Source of the DNA: Eopsaltria australis
Lineage: Eukaryota; Chordata; Aves; Passeriformes; Petroicidae
DNA length: 64,000 bases
Reading direction: 5' to 3'
NCBI GenBank assembly: GCA_034509425.1
Contig: JAVTVJ010000049.1
Location: 1,324,001 to 1,388,000, forward strand
How positions within the stretch are numbered: position 1 is the first letter of the stretch; each line of letters opens with the position of its first letter. Position numbers and translations under genes: made by a program. Of this stretch, positions 1 through 13,088 are shown one piece after another. The notes beneath the pieces were generated by a model that made no database searches, had not been told where the DNA came from, and saw nothing but the letters and a program-made list of their open reading frames with translations.

Positions 1-3000
1 GTCTACTCTGGGTTGAATGCTTTGAATTCAGCTCAGAAACCAGTACATGATTCCTCAAAGGTTACATCAAACACTAGATTTTATTTTTGGTTTTCAAAAC
101 ACTGATCTTATTTTGAGAGTCAAAAAATTATAAGGTCAGGTAAAACAGCATCCTCTCAATTATAGTATAAATTTTTCTCTGCCAGTGATGCTAATTTACC
201 ATCAACCAAATACTGGTTTGAATTTAAAACACCTTTTCCTTCCCCAGCTGGGATTTTTTCAAAACCATTGCATAAGAAATCCAAATATTCCTCAGGAACA
301 ATCAGGAGGGAAAATGGGGAAAACAGCCAAGATGCTGACTATGGATATAGCACCTTGCTGACAATCATCTCTCATATGCATTTACCAGGATATACCAAAA
401 AGCCAGGTGACATCAGCACGAAATAATTGAGACATATCCCAGGCTTTAAGAGATAATGTGGATACCTTTGGAACATAATAGGAATAAATCAGTGCTTGCA
501 GCTGCAAAGAACACTCATTTCTGTAGGTAATTTTTCATTTTTTCTGTAATTAGCTAAGACTACAGACTAAGCATCTAGTTGAGTATTTTCCTTCTCAAAA
601 TTCTTGGCATGGAATGAGAGAGATGAGTGGGATGGAAACATGGGACTCAGGGAGATGATCCAGCATCACATTATCAGAAGTTTAGTTAGTTAATAGCCTA
701 TGTTATGTCCTAGTTCTACGAAGTAATTGCTTGTTAATCACAGGAATCTATTTCCTGTGTTATGTCTAGTGATTCCACTGTGTAAGTCTGGAGCTCCACA
801 GTATTGCAGAAGAGCTGAGAGCTTTATGTTGGAGGAGCAGGGTAGTAAAATGTCTCTTAAATTTGTCTGCCCTGGTTTCAAAGCAGCCACACAGTAGCTG
901 GGAGAAATCTGCAGTAATTTAAAGACATTCTCTTGAGCATTCTCTTCAACAGTCTGAAATCTAGGATGGCACTTTTCACACCCTTTAGACAATCTCTTCT
1001 GTTTCATAGCATGACCCAGCTGCTCTTTGTACAACTTTATTTCAATGCAAGTATAATATTTATAAGATGATGTTTATTTAAGTATTTTTTAGAAAAATAG
1101 AAATATTTAGGCAGTGTGAAAAAAATCTGTAAAATCCCTACTGTAAGTAGAAAGTACCTAAGAAGCCACTGCAAGGAAATCTAAGTGATTCAACTAATGT
1201 TTAAAATGGAAAAATTAACATTAGAGTACAGTTCCGATTGGGAGGTCTTCTTAAATTCTTGCTCTTTGAATTATAGTGGGATACTATCAGTAATCGTAGG
1301 GAACATTCACCGTAAGGAACCTCATCATTAGTGGAAGAACACAAGTGCTGTGTTTTTCAGTTATTCAAATCAGAAACTGATTATTCCCAACGTTTCTGAG
1401 CAATTTACTCTAATACTAAGGACATTTGCATAATAGCCAAATTTAAAAAAAAATTTCAATGTCTTTCAAGATGTAACTTCCCCATCTACAAATGCCAACT
1501 AGTGTGGGCACATTGTTTCATCTCAGCAGAAATGCCATTTTAAATGAACTGAAATACAACTTTTCTGATAGAGTGGAGAGCAAAAAGAAATTGTTTGGAC
1601 GTACTTATATTTTTGTCAAATAAAAGTGTCACAGAGAAACTATATGAGAAATGCTGATTTATTCTCTGAAATTACAGCTGAAATGATAATTTAAATCATG
1701 ATAGTTGTCAAGCTAAATTAAAAAAGAATCTATATTAATACTACTTCTTACTTTGTTCTACAGAGTAAGATGAGTAAAAGAAGCTGAAGGTGTTAATTTT
1801 ACTAGAGCATTATATTTGAAGGCAATCATATCGTTATAAATCATAATTTTCCAAGCAACAGATGTCAGAAAATAATTGTCTTACAACAAGGAACACCAGT
1901 TCACTTCTCATTGCAAGGTCAATTTCATGTCCAGGTGACATATATAGTCTTTAGAAATGCATTTCCAACAGACACAAGGAAAAACTTACTACAGTTATCT
2001 TAAAAGAAGCATTATTATTGGTAGGACTAAAAGCCTATGTAAAAAAAGCCTAATGATTTTGAACAGCTCCACTCACTCTCCTGCCTTCACTTTACTCTTC
2101 TGCCCATATCCAGATCCAAATTAACTGAGGATTGGTAGGAGCTGGACAGAAGGTATGTACATTTCTTAGTGCAGATGAGGAAAATTGCATTAAAAGAAAC
2201 ACTAAAAATTTTCTTATGCTTCTACTCAAAGCAAATTCAAAAATACGTTTCTACTATAGTCCCAACTCCTTTCACAAACCATGTAATTCTAAGGCTATTA
2301 CTCGAATCAATGGATTATTACCAATACTAGTATTTTACAAGAAATTGCTTAACTTTTAGCAAACCCCTAAGTATCTCATTGTTCCCAGTCAAGAGGATTT
2401 AGGAGTACACATTTAGAATCTGTTTCTGTGCTTCTTTAAGGTTTTCCCCATCCTCTACTTTGTTTTCAGTTCCACATGTGTCTCTAGAAAAGAATATTTC
2501 ATAAAGAATCAGCTTTAAATAGATCCCCTGGTTTTAGTAGGAATTTTTGCTGTAGTTCAGTTAATGATTTTACATGCCTAATGTTTTGGTAGGAACACTT
2601 AACAAAATTCCTTAATCATAAATGACATCAGATGTTAATGAGTATTCTTTAATGCAAATTTAGTTTGTGTATGTAAGAAGATGAACATCTATAGCCATAG
2701 TTTGTTATAACAGTAACATTTCACTGATTTCTGCTTATTTTTCCTACAGTTAAAAGTATAGGCAAATTATATATTTTTGCAGCTTAATTAAATATAGGGT
2801 ATGCTCATAATACGAAATCTAAAGTTTGCCTCTAAGCTTTGATTTGAACTTTATGATGAACTTAGACCAAAAAAGTGCAAGTTTCCTTCCCATAGAAAGA
2901 AAAACTAACAATGTGTGAGAAGTTCCTTCCACTGGACTAATTGCACAAATCAGCTTTTAGGGTAAGAAACCCCTCTTAGGAACAATTTTATAGAGCCATT

Positions 3001-3317
3001 TGGAGTACCCTCACTGCAAGGAGAGGTGCATTTTTGATAGGTATAAATAAAATTTTGAATTAAATTGAAAGAGAAATACAAATTTGTATCAATGTGTTGG
3101 GATGCAATGGAACACATAGGCTAATATCTTTCACAGCATCAAACTAAATAAATCAGTACCTACACCTTTCTTAAGTGCTTTGGTTTTCATATTTGTCATT
3201 GTCTTTCTCTAGTTATTGTATCAGGAATGAGACACTGCTGCATATATCAGACTGGTAAGTGGCCTCAGTATGCTGATTTAAATGCCCTGTTTCCCAAGCT
3301 GGTTACATAAAGCTATT

Positions 3318-3328
3318 CCCCCCCCCCC
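3318..3328. repeat. Poly-C run (11 bases)
   Basis: An uninterrupted run of 11 C on the plus strand inside AT-rich sequence. It is a simple homopolymer prone to length variation and sequencing error. No gene is adjacent. Confidence 0.9.
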
Positions 3329-6300
3329 ACTTTTCTGAAGATCAAAAAGAAATTCATGTTGTATCACATCAAAAGAGGCTGATGAAGGAATGAAGTGAAC
3401 TTGGAGTTTTTCTCTAATTACAAACTATATAAGCTGTAACATTATTAAATAATTCATGTCTAAGAGTGATAATCACAACGTGAAATGACCTAATATCTAT
3501 TATTCACAATCCTGATTTTTCTTAGTAAGCATTGTTTGCTTACTGAAAACTTGCTTATTTATTTACTGAAGAAAATCTTAAATGCAATCTGTGTGTGGGT
3601 TTTTTTCTGTAAAACTGTTTTCCTATCTATCTGTTCATCTCTCAGAGGCTTTCTAGACCTTAGTCCATGCATTTTTGAATCATATGCACATTCATTATTC
3701 CCATGCAGAAAACAGCGCTGGAAGTGCCCCAGACCATTCTGGAACATTTCAATGTTGGCACAGCAAGTCAAGTCTAATTTTAGCCAAAAAACCCCAACAA
3801 ACCCAACAATAGAAATTACAGTAAAAATTGCCTTTTCGAGAAAGACAGGCAGGACTGGATGGCTTCTGTCCTTCCATTGGTATGCCTTCAATGCAGCATT
3901 TGGACAGAAGGGCTGTAGGCCAGACTCACTCAGGGTGTTGTTGAACACAAGATGGCTCCTACCTTGTCAAGGACATGAAGATCCATGAGCCTCTCTTCTT
4001 GAAGGAATTAGCTGATGAAAATTATGCTTCTTCAAATGCAGGAATTTTCCCATCCATTCAAAAGTTTTGTTGAATGGAGAAAAAATATTATGCATGTAGG
4101 AGGTTTCATCAGAAAGCTGCCCATGTGATGCATTTGGGCTGACACTAAGATGTAGATGCCAGAGAATATTTTTGCTACTGAAAGAAGTTTTTGGAAATTA
4201 TATGTATTAATATAGCTTTTAAGTATACTCAACATTTCCTCAGGACTGTGAAACATCCCCAAAACTCTTACAGTAAGTCATAGCTTGTGAAATGTTATTC
4301 CAAACAAAAAAAAAGATCGGAAATAGGTAAATGTAAATTTAATTGAAATAAGATTGCCTATCCTTAAACTTATGGAGGTATAGGAAGACGGTGTTTTTTT
4401 GTATTGCAGCTTAAAATTGAAAAGACAATTGTCACAGATACATTCAGCTAGCAATACAACATGGAGGCAAATCTCCCACAGTGTACTTGTCAGCACACTT
4501 AGTATATATATAGCAAATTCCAGAAACAATAATCACCCATGGTCTCTTCACTGTGCAAAGCTTTTCCATTCCTTTTGTGAGCACATTTTTAAACAGACTG
4601 CAGTGACAGGAGGTGCTCGGCATCCTTCTCCTTTCTCTCTGAATTCATGCTAGACTCCCACCAACATCCTTTGTGTTTAAATAACAGAACTGCAGGTCTC
4701 ACTCACTCCTAACTGAACACTCAACATAATTTCCTTTGCTTTTTCATCAGTCACTGCACTGGCAGCATAAAAGAGAATCAGAAATTTAAAAGACTATTTT
4801 GTTTCTTCATCCAGATCATTGCTGTTTATTCAGCATAGTCAATGTTCTGCAGTTCATGTGGATGGATAAACAGGAATGGCCCACGGCACCATGTGAGAGC
4901 TACAAATAGGATCAAGACATATTTTTATGGTTGCTGGGCTCATATCATTTTCACGGTACAGATCTGAGAGTCTATTTTATCTGCTTAGTACTGTGTGCTC
5001 TGGACATTGATTTTTACATTGAAGCATTTGGAAACGCAGTTTAAGCAACCATTGGGCATTTATCATTGACAACAGTTTGTGTGAGAGACAACTTATTGAT
5101 CTGTTAATTCAACAATTATTGCCCCATCTTTATCACATGTGTCCTGATAGAACCACTTTTGCTCTGTGACCCAAACCCTGTGGTGAAGATCTCAGAATCT
5201 GCAAAGAAAACAAGAATCCCACAAAAAAACAAAGCAGTAAAAAAGTTGCAGAAATGCATGAATACTCTTCAACAGAAGCTTTATATATTACATAAACTGA
5301 CCTAGAAACACAGCAAAAGCTTTAAGTATGAAATCCCTGCTGTACAAACAATTATCAAAAGGACATAAATGACGATGAGACTTCCTTGCGACCTTTTCTA
5401 TAGGGGTAAATTTCACTTCAGGGCCAGTGCAATGACATTCCATACATCTGTGGAAGAACACTTTGACAACAAAATTTAAAAATTATAACCAGATCTGGCT
5501 TTATGCTGGTATTGCTAACCCATATGTTTTCTTATTTTTCTCAAAGTTCTGTAAGGTTTTTGTATCTGAATTGTTTGTTTGGATTGTGGAAGAATAGCAG
5601 ACCTTTTCATTTTGCTCCTCTTCTTTTCTCTTGCTCTACCTGCCTCTCCAGTGAGCTATTTCATATAATTCCTCCATTAAAATATGAGGGCAAGATTGTG
5701 TCTGCTTGTGATCTCTCACTAGCAAACTGGGAGGATCACTACCAACCTCTGACACCTCACTTCATCCCTGCCTCAGGAATGAGCAAATGGTTTTGACTGT
5801 TAGCTGAAACTGATGGAAAACTTTATAATTCCTTAATCACTTTCAAAACCTTCCAAACTGAAAATGCCAATGTAATGCAAAATTCATGACACTGAACTTC
5901 CAGATTCTGTGATTTCTAAACTGTAATTCAGTTCTGGCAGAACTAGAGGTTTAAATACTTTCTTATTCTACTTCCCTCCTCTCACCATTTTCTTCTGCTT
6001 AAAATATTAAAATGTGATGAGAGAGTTGATACTAAAAGAAAGAGTCATATTGGATTCAAAGCAGACAAATCACAAAGAAATGTCTGCACATATGCACATT
6101 TGAGGCAGGTTCTCAGTTAGAATGAAAATCAGCTTAGTTCCATAAATTTATACCAGAACATACATGTCAGTTGTACAAGGCAATGGACCTCTCTTCCTGT
6201 CTATACTCTCTATTATTGCACTTACATTAACGATTTTCATTAAGGGAACAATTTTAGAATTTTTAATCAGCAGCTAAAGTAATCAGATGGTACCAAAAAG

Positions 6301-8336
6301 TACAATCCTACTGACTGTATGGACAGATGTAGTCAGTCAGTTTTGGAGAAGGGAGTATTACTAAAGAAATAAGGCAGTATAAACAGAACTTTCTCTCTGT
6401 ACTCCATTTCCATTTGGAGCTAATTCAAGAAAAGAGGCTGAATACCTAGAAAGACAAAACTTCTGTGTGCCATTCTGAGTACATGCAGTTTAGGATAGCA
6501 AGGCATAAAACAAGGATGCTATTCAGTGAAAAAATTTCCCAGATGCATCAGAGATAGTATGAAACACGTTTCTCTTCAGTTTTCCAGTTTATGGTGTTGT
6601 AACCAGGAAGCTGTCCCTAGTCACCAGTGACAACAGGGGAATATATCCCTCTCTGAGTCTGTCTTTGGAGAGGTATCTCTTTTTCATTAGTGTGACACCT
6701 GAAGGCCAGGGTCCCCACTCTGCTCCTCACTGAAGGACTTCAGGTTAAGCGAAGCAAATATACATTCTTCTACATGCATAAGCAAAAATAAATCTGGATT
6801 TTGTATGAACTATTCATAGACTATCTAAGAGTCCCTGATTTCAGAGAGATGGGATTAAGCTCTATGATTTGGGGAAAAAATTCTACATAAGCAAACATGC
6901 TTATTTTCTGTTACTGAAACAGAAAAACTATCAGCTTCAGAAAATTTGCTTATTAAAATTGGGTAGATGGAATCCAGTAAAAGAGAAATGGATTTTCTTA
7001 TCAAACACACTAATAAAACAAAACAGTGATATAAGTCTTATATAGTATCAGTATATACAATTTTTTCTAAAAATTTAAATTAAGGCATTTTATATTCAGA
7101 ACTAAAATCTCAGACAACCCTGTTTATCTTCATAAACACATGAATATATGAATATATGATCTGTGAGATGAGGTTATTTACATTGTAAGTGTTCAAATGC
7201 ATGAACCATGTCAATACAGAGAACATTAAATCCACAGACTTCCACTAGCACAAAAATTCTTTTTATTAAGACATTGGAAATTATGAACATGGCTTGTTGT
7301 TCAGGAAACTCAGCTTACAGTCTATGAACAAATGCTGCAAACTACTCAGATAACTGGGATCAAACTGAAAATGAAGTCACTAAAAGAGCTTCAGTTCTTT
7401 TTATTCTAGCGGGAAGTGGGAAATTCAAGCTCCACAGAAGACTGCAAAAATGAGTCACTCCAGATGGAGTATATTACATTCCTAATTAAAGAGCACACAC
7501 AGTACTTCATGATTTTACTGCTCTTAAACAATCTCACTGGCCATAAACATTATGCTAATGTCTGTTGTGGGGAAAACCACTTCTGACAGTGACAGTATAT
7601 GTTTGGGTGGATAGCAACAGCACCACTTTATGAAATAGTTTTCTTTTCATACAGATAGTTCTCCTATTTCTTTGGTTTCCAGAAAAATCCAAAGCATCTG
7701 CTGAGATGCTGCTAGATATGAATTAAGATGTGAAATGATATCATGCACATTAAAGTAATTCACTATTATGAGGTGAACTTGAAAGCAACAACGATTCTGA
7801 ATTACACACTTCCTTTGATTTTATTGCTTAAAAGCAGACCTAGGTGATGCTCAGAGAACCCAAAGAAGAATAGCATAGAACATATGAAAGTCTCTCTTTA
7901 AAATGCATTTCCACGGTGATATATACTACTTTGAATTTTATCTTCTTAATAGAGACAACATCTCAGCAAAAATTCACCATTCACCTAATTTCTTTTAAAT
8001 GTACAATGATATGAATCAGCAGTAACAATAAAATTGATTGGCTTGTTCAACCCAATTCAGGATGCAGAGACTGATGAATATTCTTTCTTGCCTGGTTTCA
8101 GTTCTAGTTTACACCTTTTGTCAAATGGTAAAATGTATCAGATTTCAAGACAAATTTTGTGAGTAAAATGCTATCACTTCTCCAGTAAAAAAACTTTTGC
8201 ATGTCCTGTTGTGCAGGAGAATCGACTCTATAAAGTGTTCTGCTGTATGCAAGGACCTAAAGCCAGCATTTAATATCAAGAATCTCAATCAATTGAAACA
8301 TAATCTATGTAATTCCAAATGTAGAGAATACTAACG

Positions 8337-8395
8337 AATATGATGATGTTTAATTATGGTTAAGAAATATGATGCTATTTTAATTATGGTTAAAG
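8337..8395. repeat. Imperfect tandem duplication, about 30-bp unit
   Basis: Two adjacent copies of about 28 and 31 bp, each beginning AATATGATG and sharing the exact 13-mer TAATTATGGTTAA (8351-8363 and 8381-8393). The copies differ by small indels in the middle. It looks like a local replication-slippage duplication; no function is suggested. Confidence 0.75.
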
Positions 8396-11079
8396 AGAAT
8401 TTTAAAATCAAATACGTTACTCATTTTCTTAAAAGGACAAACTGCAGGAAGTATGCATTACTGTTGGAAATATTTTGACATCACTAAGGGCTAAGAAGTC
8501 AGACAACCATCCAAAGGAGTAGGATGAAACAGCATTTGCATCCTTTAATAATCTGGAATTATCTGGCTAATTTTGCCTTGAGAGCACTAGACTGCTAAAG
8601 GATGGCAGTGTATGGGTAGTGTAGTGTGTGGGGGGAAAGCATAAGAAGACTGGACCAAAGAGATATGAAGCATCAGAGAACAGCCTAAACCAGATCTGCA
8701 AAGCATAGAGGTTGCAAACACTTAGTTAGGAGGCTGGCCATGATACTGGGCCAGAGAAAAAGGTCCTTGATGGAATTGTGGGCTGATGTAAGAGTCTGAG
8801 CCAGAAGACCAGCTTAGAAGGACAAGTGACAGAAGAGTTGGCAGCTATTACTCTCCATGCTTGCCTCCACAATTTAGAAGTACATCCAGGACTCCTCAGC
8901 CTTACCATTCTTTTGGCATTACTAAACACTTGTCAAATCCATGGGCAAAGCATTTGTTCACCAACAATTATCTGTCAGTTCAAGCACAGAATTCAACACT
9001 GTGCCTCTTGCCTTCTTTTCATGGATCAAGTATCACCAGGGACATTCAGGATTGCAGACAAGCAAGGCTGAGAAGATATCACCCCAGCCCCACCCCCAGT
9101 TCCTAGAAAATAACGCATGCTGTCCTAGAAGACTATTCTTAAATTTGAAAAGTCAAGGTCTCAGAAGTAGGGTGGTTCATGCCACCCTAATTTAGCCATT
9201 TAAGCAATGCAAAAGTTATAAACTGCAAGATCACACACTGCATTTATCTTTAAGGCATCTTAATCAGGGCAGAAGGTAGACCTGCTCTAAGGATGAATCA
9301 AAGATATGAGCTGAAGGAGCCTGCTTACAAGACTTACTTGTTGCAGAGTTTGGAAAGAAAGAAGTAATTAAACAGGAATACAGAAGATGGTTTCATACTT
9401 TAGATCAAACTTACCCTGGGGAACTCAATCCTACCTTTGTTTTCTCTGAGTATTCATGGTCACCCATACAGGTCAGTCAACAGACATTTCCAGCAAGTTA
9501 GTGGATCTGAAGTTAGCAGATTTGTCTTCAAGACAATCTTCAGGCAGCTTTTGCACTATACATACAGATTGACCCAGTCTGGATGCCTTAGGACTTGCAT
9601 CTGTACCATGGAATTCATATAATTCTTGTCTCCATACACAAAGTTCCACAGTGAATTAGCTGCACCACTATGGTAATACAGAAGAACATCTGAATAAATT
9701 TCCAATTCTCCCTTCAGAGAGTGTTTGAACAATGTGTAGTCAACAAGGAATGGCACCACACACTGTTCAACATGCACGAAATATTGAATTAATATTGTAA
9801 GGGCAACATTTATTCTGACATTTTCTACATTGTGAGTTCTGGTCTCTGCAATCTTAATGTTCTTTTAATATTGTTTCTCAGAATAACGCTTTCATAAAAA
9901 TGCAATCTAAGTACCCATCCATATAATAATATTTTATTACTTTGCCAACGTCAAAGTCAAAAGAAATACTGGGATTTCTGAAGCAGTTAGCTAATAGTTT
10001 AGAAGGTGAAATATACATAGCTCTCTTGAGTATCTTAAACAAAGGAAGAAATTCCACACTCATATAAAATTTCATTAAGTCTTCATGGAAACGTCTCTGA
10101 ATAGATATTGGAATTAAACAAGAAAAGAAGACTATCACTTATATCACCCTCAGATTTTAGAAATATGATTATGTCTTCTATTGTACACAGGTCTTATAAC
10201 CTATTCACTCATCCTATGATATTCTCTTTATCTGCATTAGGCTCAAATATGACACATACATTTTCTGTTACTCTCATAATGCATTAATTAATTTCAATGA
10301 GAACAAAGTTTAAAATATTTACATACAGCCCTAGTAGAAAATTTTACTTGTAGTCTTGTCTCAAAACAGCTATACCGGTGATGATCGCATAAAAATGAAG
10401 GGATGAAACAGCTTTTGCATTTCTTGCAGTACCATTAACATACTGGAAAAGTAATAACTTTCAAGGACTCTGGCTGGTTCATCAACAGCTGCACTTAATT
10501 TGCCCTTCTGCTAATTTGCAGCACTTAAAAACCTATCAAATGACACTTCTAATCGACAGCATACTCTGTGATTATAAACTGATTAAACTCTATGATCTCT
10601 CACTGCCTTGTAAATACTTCTGTCACCTCTTTCAACAGAAATTAGTCAGAATTATTTCCTATGCATGTATACTGTGTTTTATTGAGCTAAGTTTCAACTC
10701 CTAAAGTCAGCTGCAACTGTCAATTTATTGTCATTATTTAGGCAGTGCAGGAGTTATTTTTGTTAATATTTCTATATTTACTGACGCAGATAATATGAGT
10801 GAGGTTGGCCTAAAAAGAGCAAATAGAGATGCCTATTTTGTTAACAAATGCTTCTTGAAGTTTGGTTCCAGTGTAATAGTACTTCTATGCTTCCAGTTGC
10901 CTGTTCACTGAACCTGAGGCAAGCTATCACAAATGAAAGCATCTGCAGACAACTCCCTTAAAACTAGTTGGAACAGAGTGTTTTCAGACATTTATTTGAA
11001 TACCAGACTCATTTGGATAACTTGTACCTTATTCAGCAGTGATTAAGTCTGGCCCCTTGGTGACCTTTGCCAACAAGTC

Positions 11080-11270
11080 TCATGGAATGGTTGAGTTTGG
11101 AAGAGACCTCTGGAGACCATCTAGGTCAACCCCTGCTCACATTGGGATTGGCCAAAGTCCACTCTGACTTTTAATGTCTCCAAGGAGGGAGATTCCTTGT
11201 GCCAGTGCTCACAGCAAAAAAGCTTTACTTACGTTTAAGTGGAATTTCAAATGGATCTCAATGGAGTGTT
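11080..11270 (-). mobile_element. CR1 LINE 3'-end fragment, internally deleted
   Basis: Read on the plus strand, the segment opens with CATGGAATGGTTGAGTTTGG and continues GAGACCTCTGGAGACCATCT, which is the reverse complement of the CR1 3' untranslated region shared across birds. Further right, TCTCCAAGGAGGGAGATTCC and the AAAAAAGC...TTTAAGTGGAATTTC stretch match the next CR1 blocks in the right order, so the element lies on the minus strand with its 3' end on the left. Between 11195 and 11200 about 20-30 bases of the usual CR1 sequence seem to be missing. The right edge fades at about 11270. CR1 copies are normally 5'-truncated, so a 190-bp fragment is ordinary. Similarity was judged from memory of the family, not by alignment. 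Confidence 0.85.
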
Positions 11271-13060
11271 ATGGGTCTCAACACTTTGGAGAACAGAAAA
11301 TGCCTCAGGCCACTTGTCTGTTTTTAAACTCAGGAAAGTATGTAGCTATGTCTTTTGCTTTAAACTTACTGGGTTTTTTATTAAACGAAGTTTAACAGAA
11401 GGTGGACTTTTCAAATATCTCAATAGATATCTATCCCCATTTTTACATATATGTCATATTCAAAGGAATCCAGCTTCTACCAACTTTTAAAACAGAAACA
11501 TCTGCCTCTGTGGTGTGCATAACTTTCACATTCATGTTAATTTGTTGCAGGTTGATTTCGTATGTAGCTGGATGATATAAGTATGCATCTCCTTAATTAA
11601 TGGAATTCAGGCATTTAAATCAAGAGGATATATTTAGGGAAAAATGCTCATTTCTGAACACTGTTTTTGGAATATCACTTTTGTAATGCAAATCTATGAA
11701 TAAGCAGATTGAAGGTCAGGTTCTGAATGTAATTATGGTCACTATAAATAAATCATGAAGAATATTAATTTGAAGAAAAGGTTGCAAATTTATTATTTAA
11801 TTTTAAAATTCCCTATTGGTCATATTCTGTAAAATTTTTCTTTCATTCCAAAGAAAATGTATCAAAAATTACTTTGTAAAAATAATTTTAAAAATAGAAG
11901 TTTTGAGGTTTTTTCCTTGCTGCTGTGTCTCTATTTCTGCAATTATTTTTCCTTATATATGTGTGCTTTCCCACTATATAAAAGGTATTCCAGTTTAGGA
12001 AACATAATCCAACAAGGAAACATAAACATTACTTGTTTATCCAAAACCAATGTCAGCTTGTAAAACGTTTCAAATCACTAAAGTTGTAGTGAACTTTCAG
12101 GCAGTTCATGAGTAAAATTCCTTATTAGTACCGTAAAATGCTAAGAAATTGTAATCTATACTGCAAAAACTACTGCAGAAGGAAAGATAGAATACACAGA
12201 AAATTCACAATATCTTTTACTTAATTTTAAATTTGTGCACACCCTATCTGCCTTCCTCTCTACACAACTGCTATCAAAATAGAGGTCACAAATATTCACA
12301 TTGTGAAGGAGTGCTTGAAACATTTAGAGTGGCAAAATACAGAATAACTGGAACAAGACTTTCTATGCCCCAGCCCTTACAAGTCTGCCTTCCCTTTTCA
12401 CTCCTTCAGGGGTCCATCTGGACTGAGATGATTGATTACTGTATGCTATTTATTTGGTTGTTCACTGGGCATGCAAACATTCATTCCCCCTGACCTCCAC
12501 TGTAAATCTGTTCTGCAATTATAAAATGAAATATTTCACTGTCTGTGCTAATAATCGTTGTTTTGGGGCTTTTTTCCCCTAGTTAAAACTGTCTTTTTTA
12601 GGGCTGTTTTTGCAATAATCCAGCACAAAATCACACAATAAGACTGTATAAGTTATTACAGTTCTTGTGGAAATATTGCTTTTCTTACTTTAAACTTATC
12701 AGCAGAAATTCTTCATCAGTTTAGATCTTTACTCATACAGTATCTCTTATAAAACCTCAATTTTTCAGGATTCTCTAGTAGTTGAAGCAACACTAAAAAA
12801 ATCCAGAATATCTGTTCTGATGTTTTAATTCTTTTGGACATCCCAGAATGGATCCCAGGAGACATCTCATGCCAGCTTTCTGACAGTCACTTGGCACAGC
12901 AGTAAACTCTCATTGGTTTCTGAATAAAACATGTGCCTATCCTGTAGTTCTCAAGCACTCCACATTATGTCAAGTACTTCAAATTTAATGGAGAATGTTA
13001 ACTACACTCTGCCTGTTTGCCAGTGCTTCCGCTGGTTAAGATTTTAATTAAAATTTTAGG
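11271..13060. other. Non-coding DNA, nothing recognised
   Basis: AT-rich sequence with only short frames (60-86 codons), none resembling a known protein. The stretch 12420-12540 is mixed in composition and carries ATGATTGATTACTG and TTATTTGGTTGTTC, which have a homeobox/forkhead-site flavour, but there is no independent support for a regulatory role. Confidence 0.55.
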
Positions 13061-13088
13061 ATTTATTTATTTATTTATTTATTTATTT
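13061..13088. repeat. (ATTT)7 tetranucleotide microsatellite
   Basis: Seven perfect ATTT units in a row, ending at TGCATTGCC. It is a simple repeat, probably polymorphic. It lies in otherwise unremarkable AT-rich DNA. Confidence 0.95.

Larger units (their letters stand above)
1..11079. other. AT-rich non-coding DNA, no recognised gene
   Basis: No reading frame here could be tied to a known protein. The longest is about 150 codons on the plus strand at 3536-3988, overlapped by a 129-codon antisense frame; neither shows a domain, and the upstream half is AT-rich low-complexity sequence. Small landmarks are a run of 11 C at 3318-3328 and an imperfect duplication at 8337-8395. Around 9440-10140 the minus strand carries two long frames separated by a stop and a frame change; these are discussed as a second look only. 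The segment 10430-10680 is balanced in composition, contains a CAGCTG E-box and lacks simple repeats, so it could be a conserved non-coding element, but that is a guess. Intron or intergenic DNA is the best description. Confidence 0.6.

Noticed and set aside
3536..3988. 150-codon plus-strand frame with a 129-codon antisense frame
   Set aside because: No recognisable protein, no splice or promoter support, and simultaneous openness on both strands. Treated as chance.
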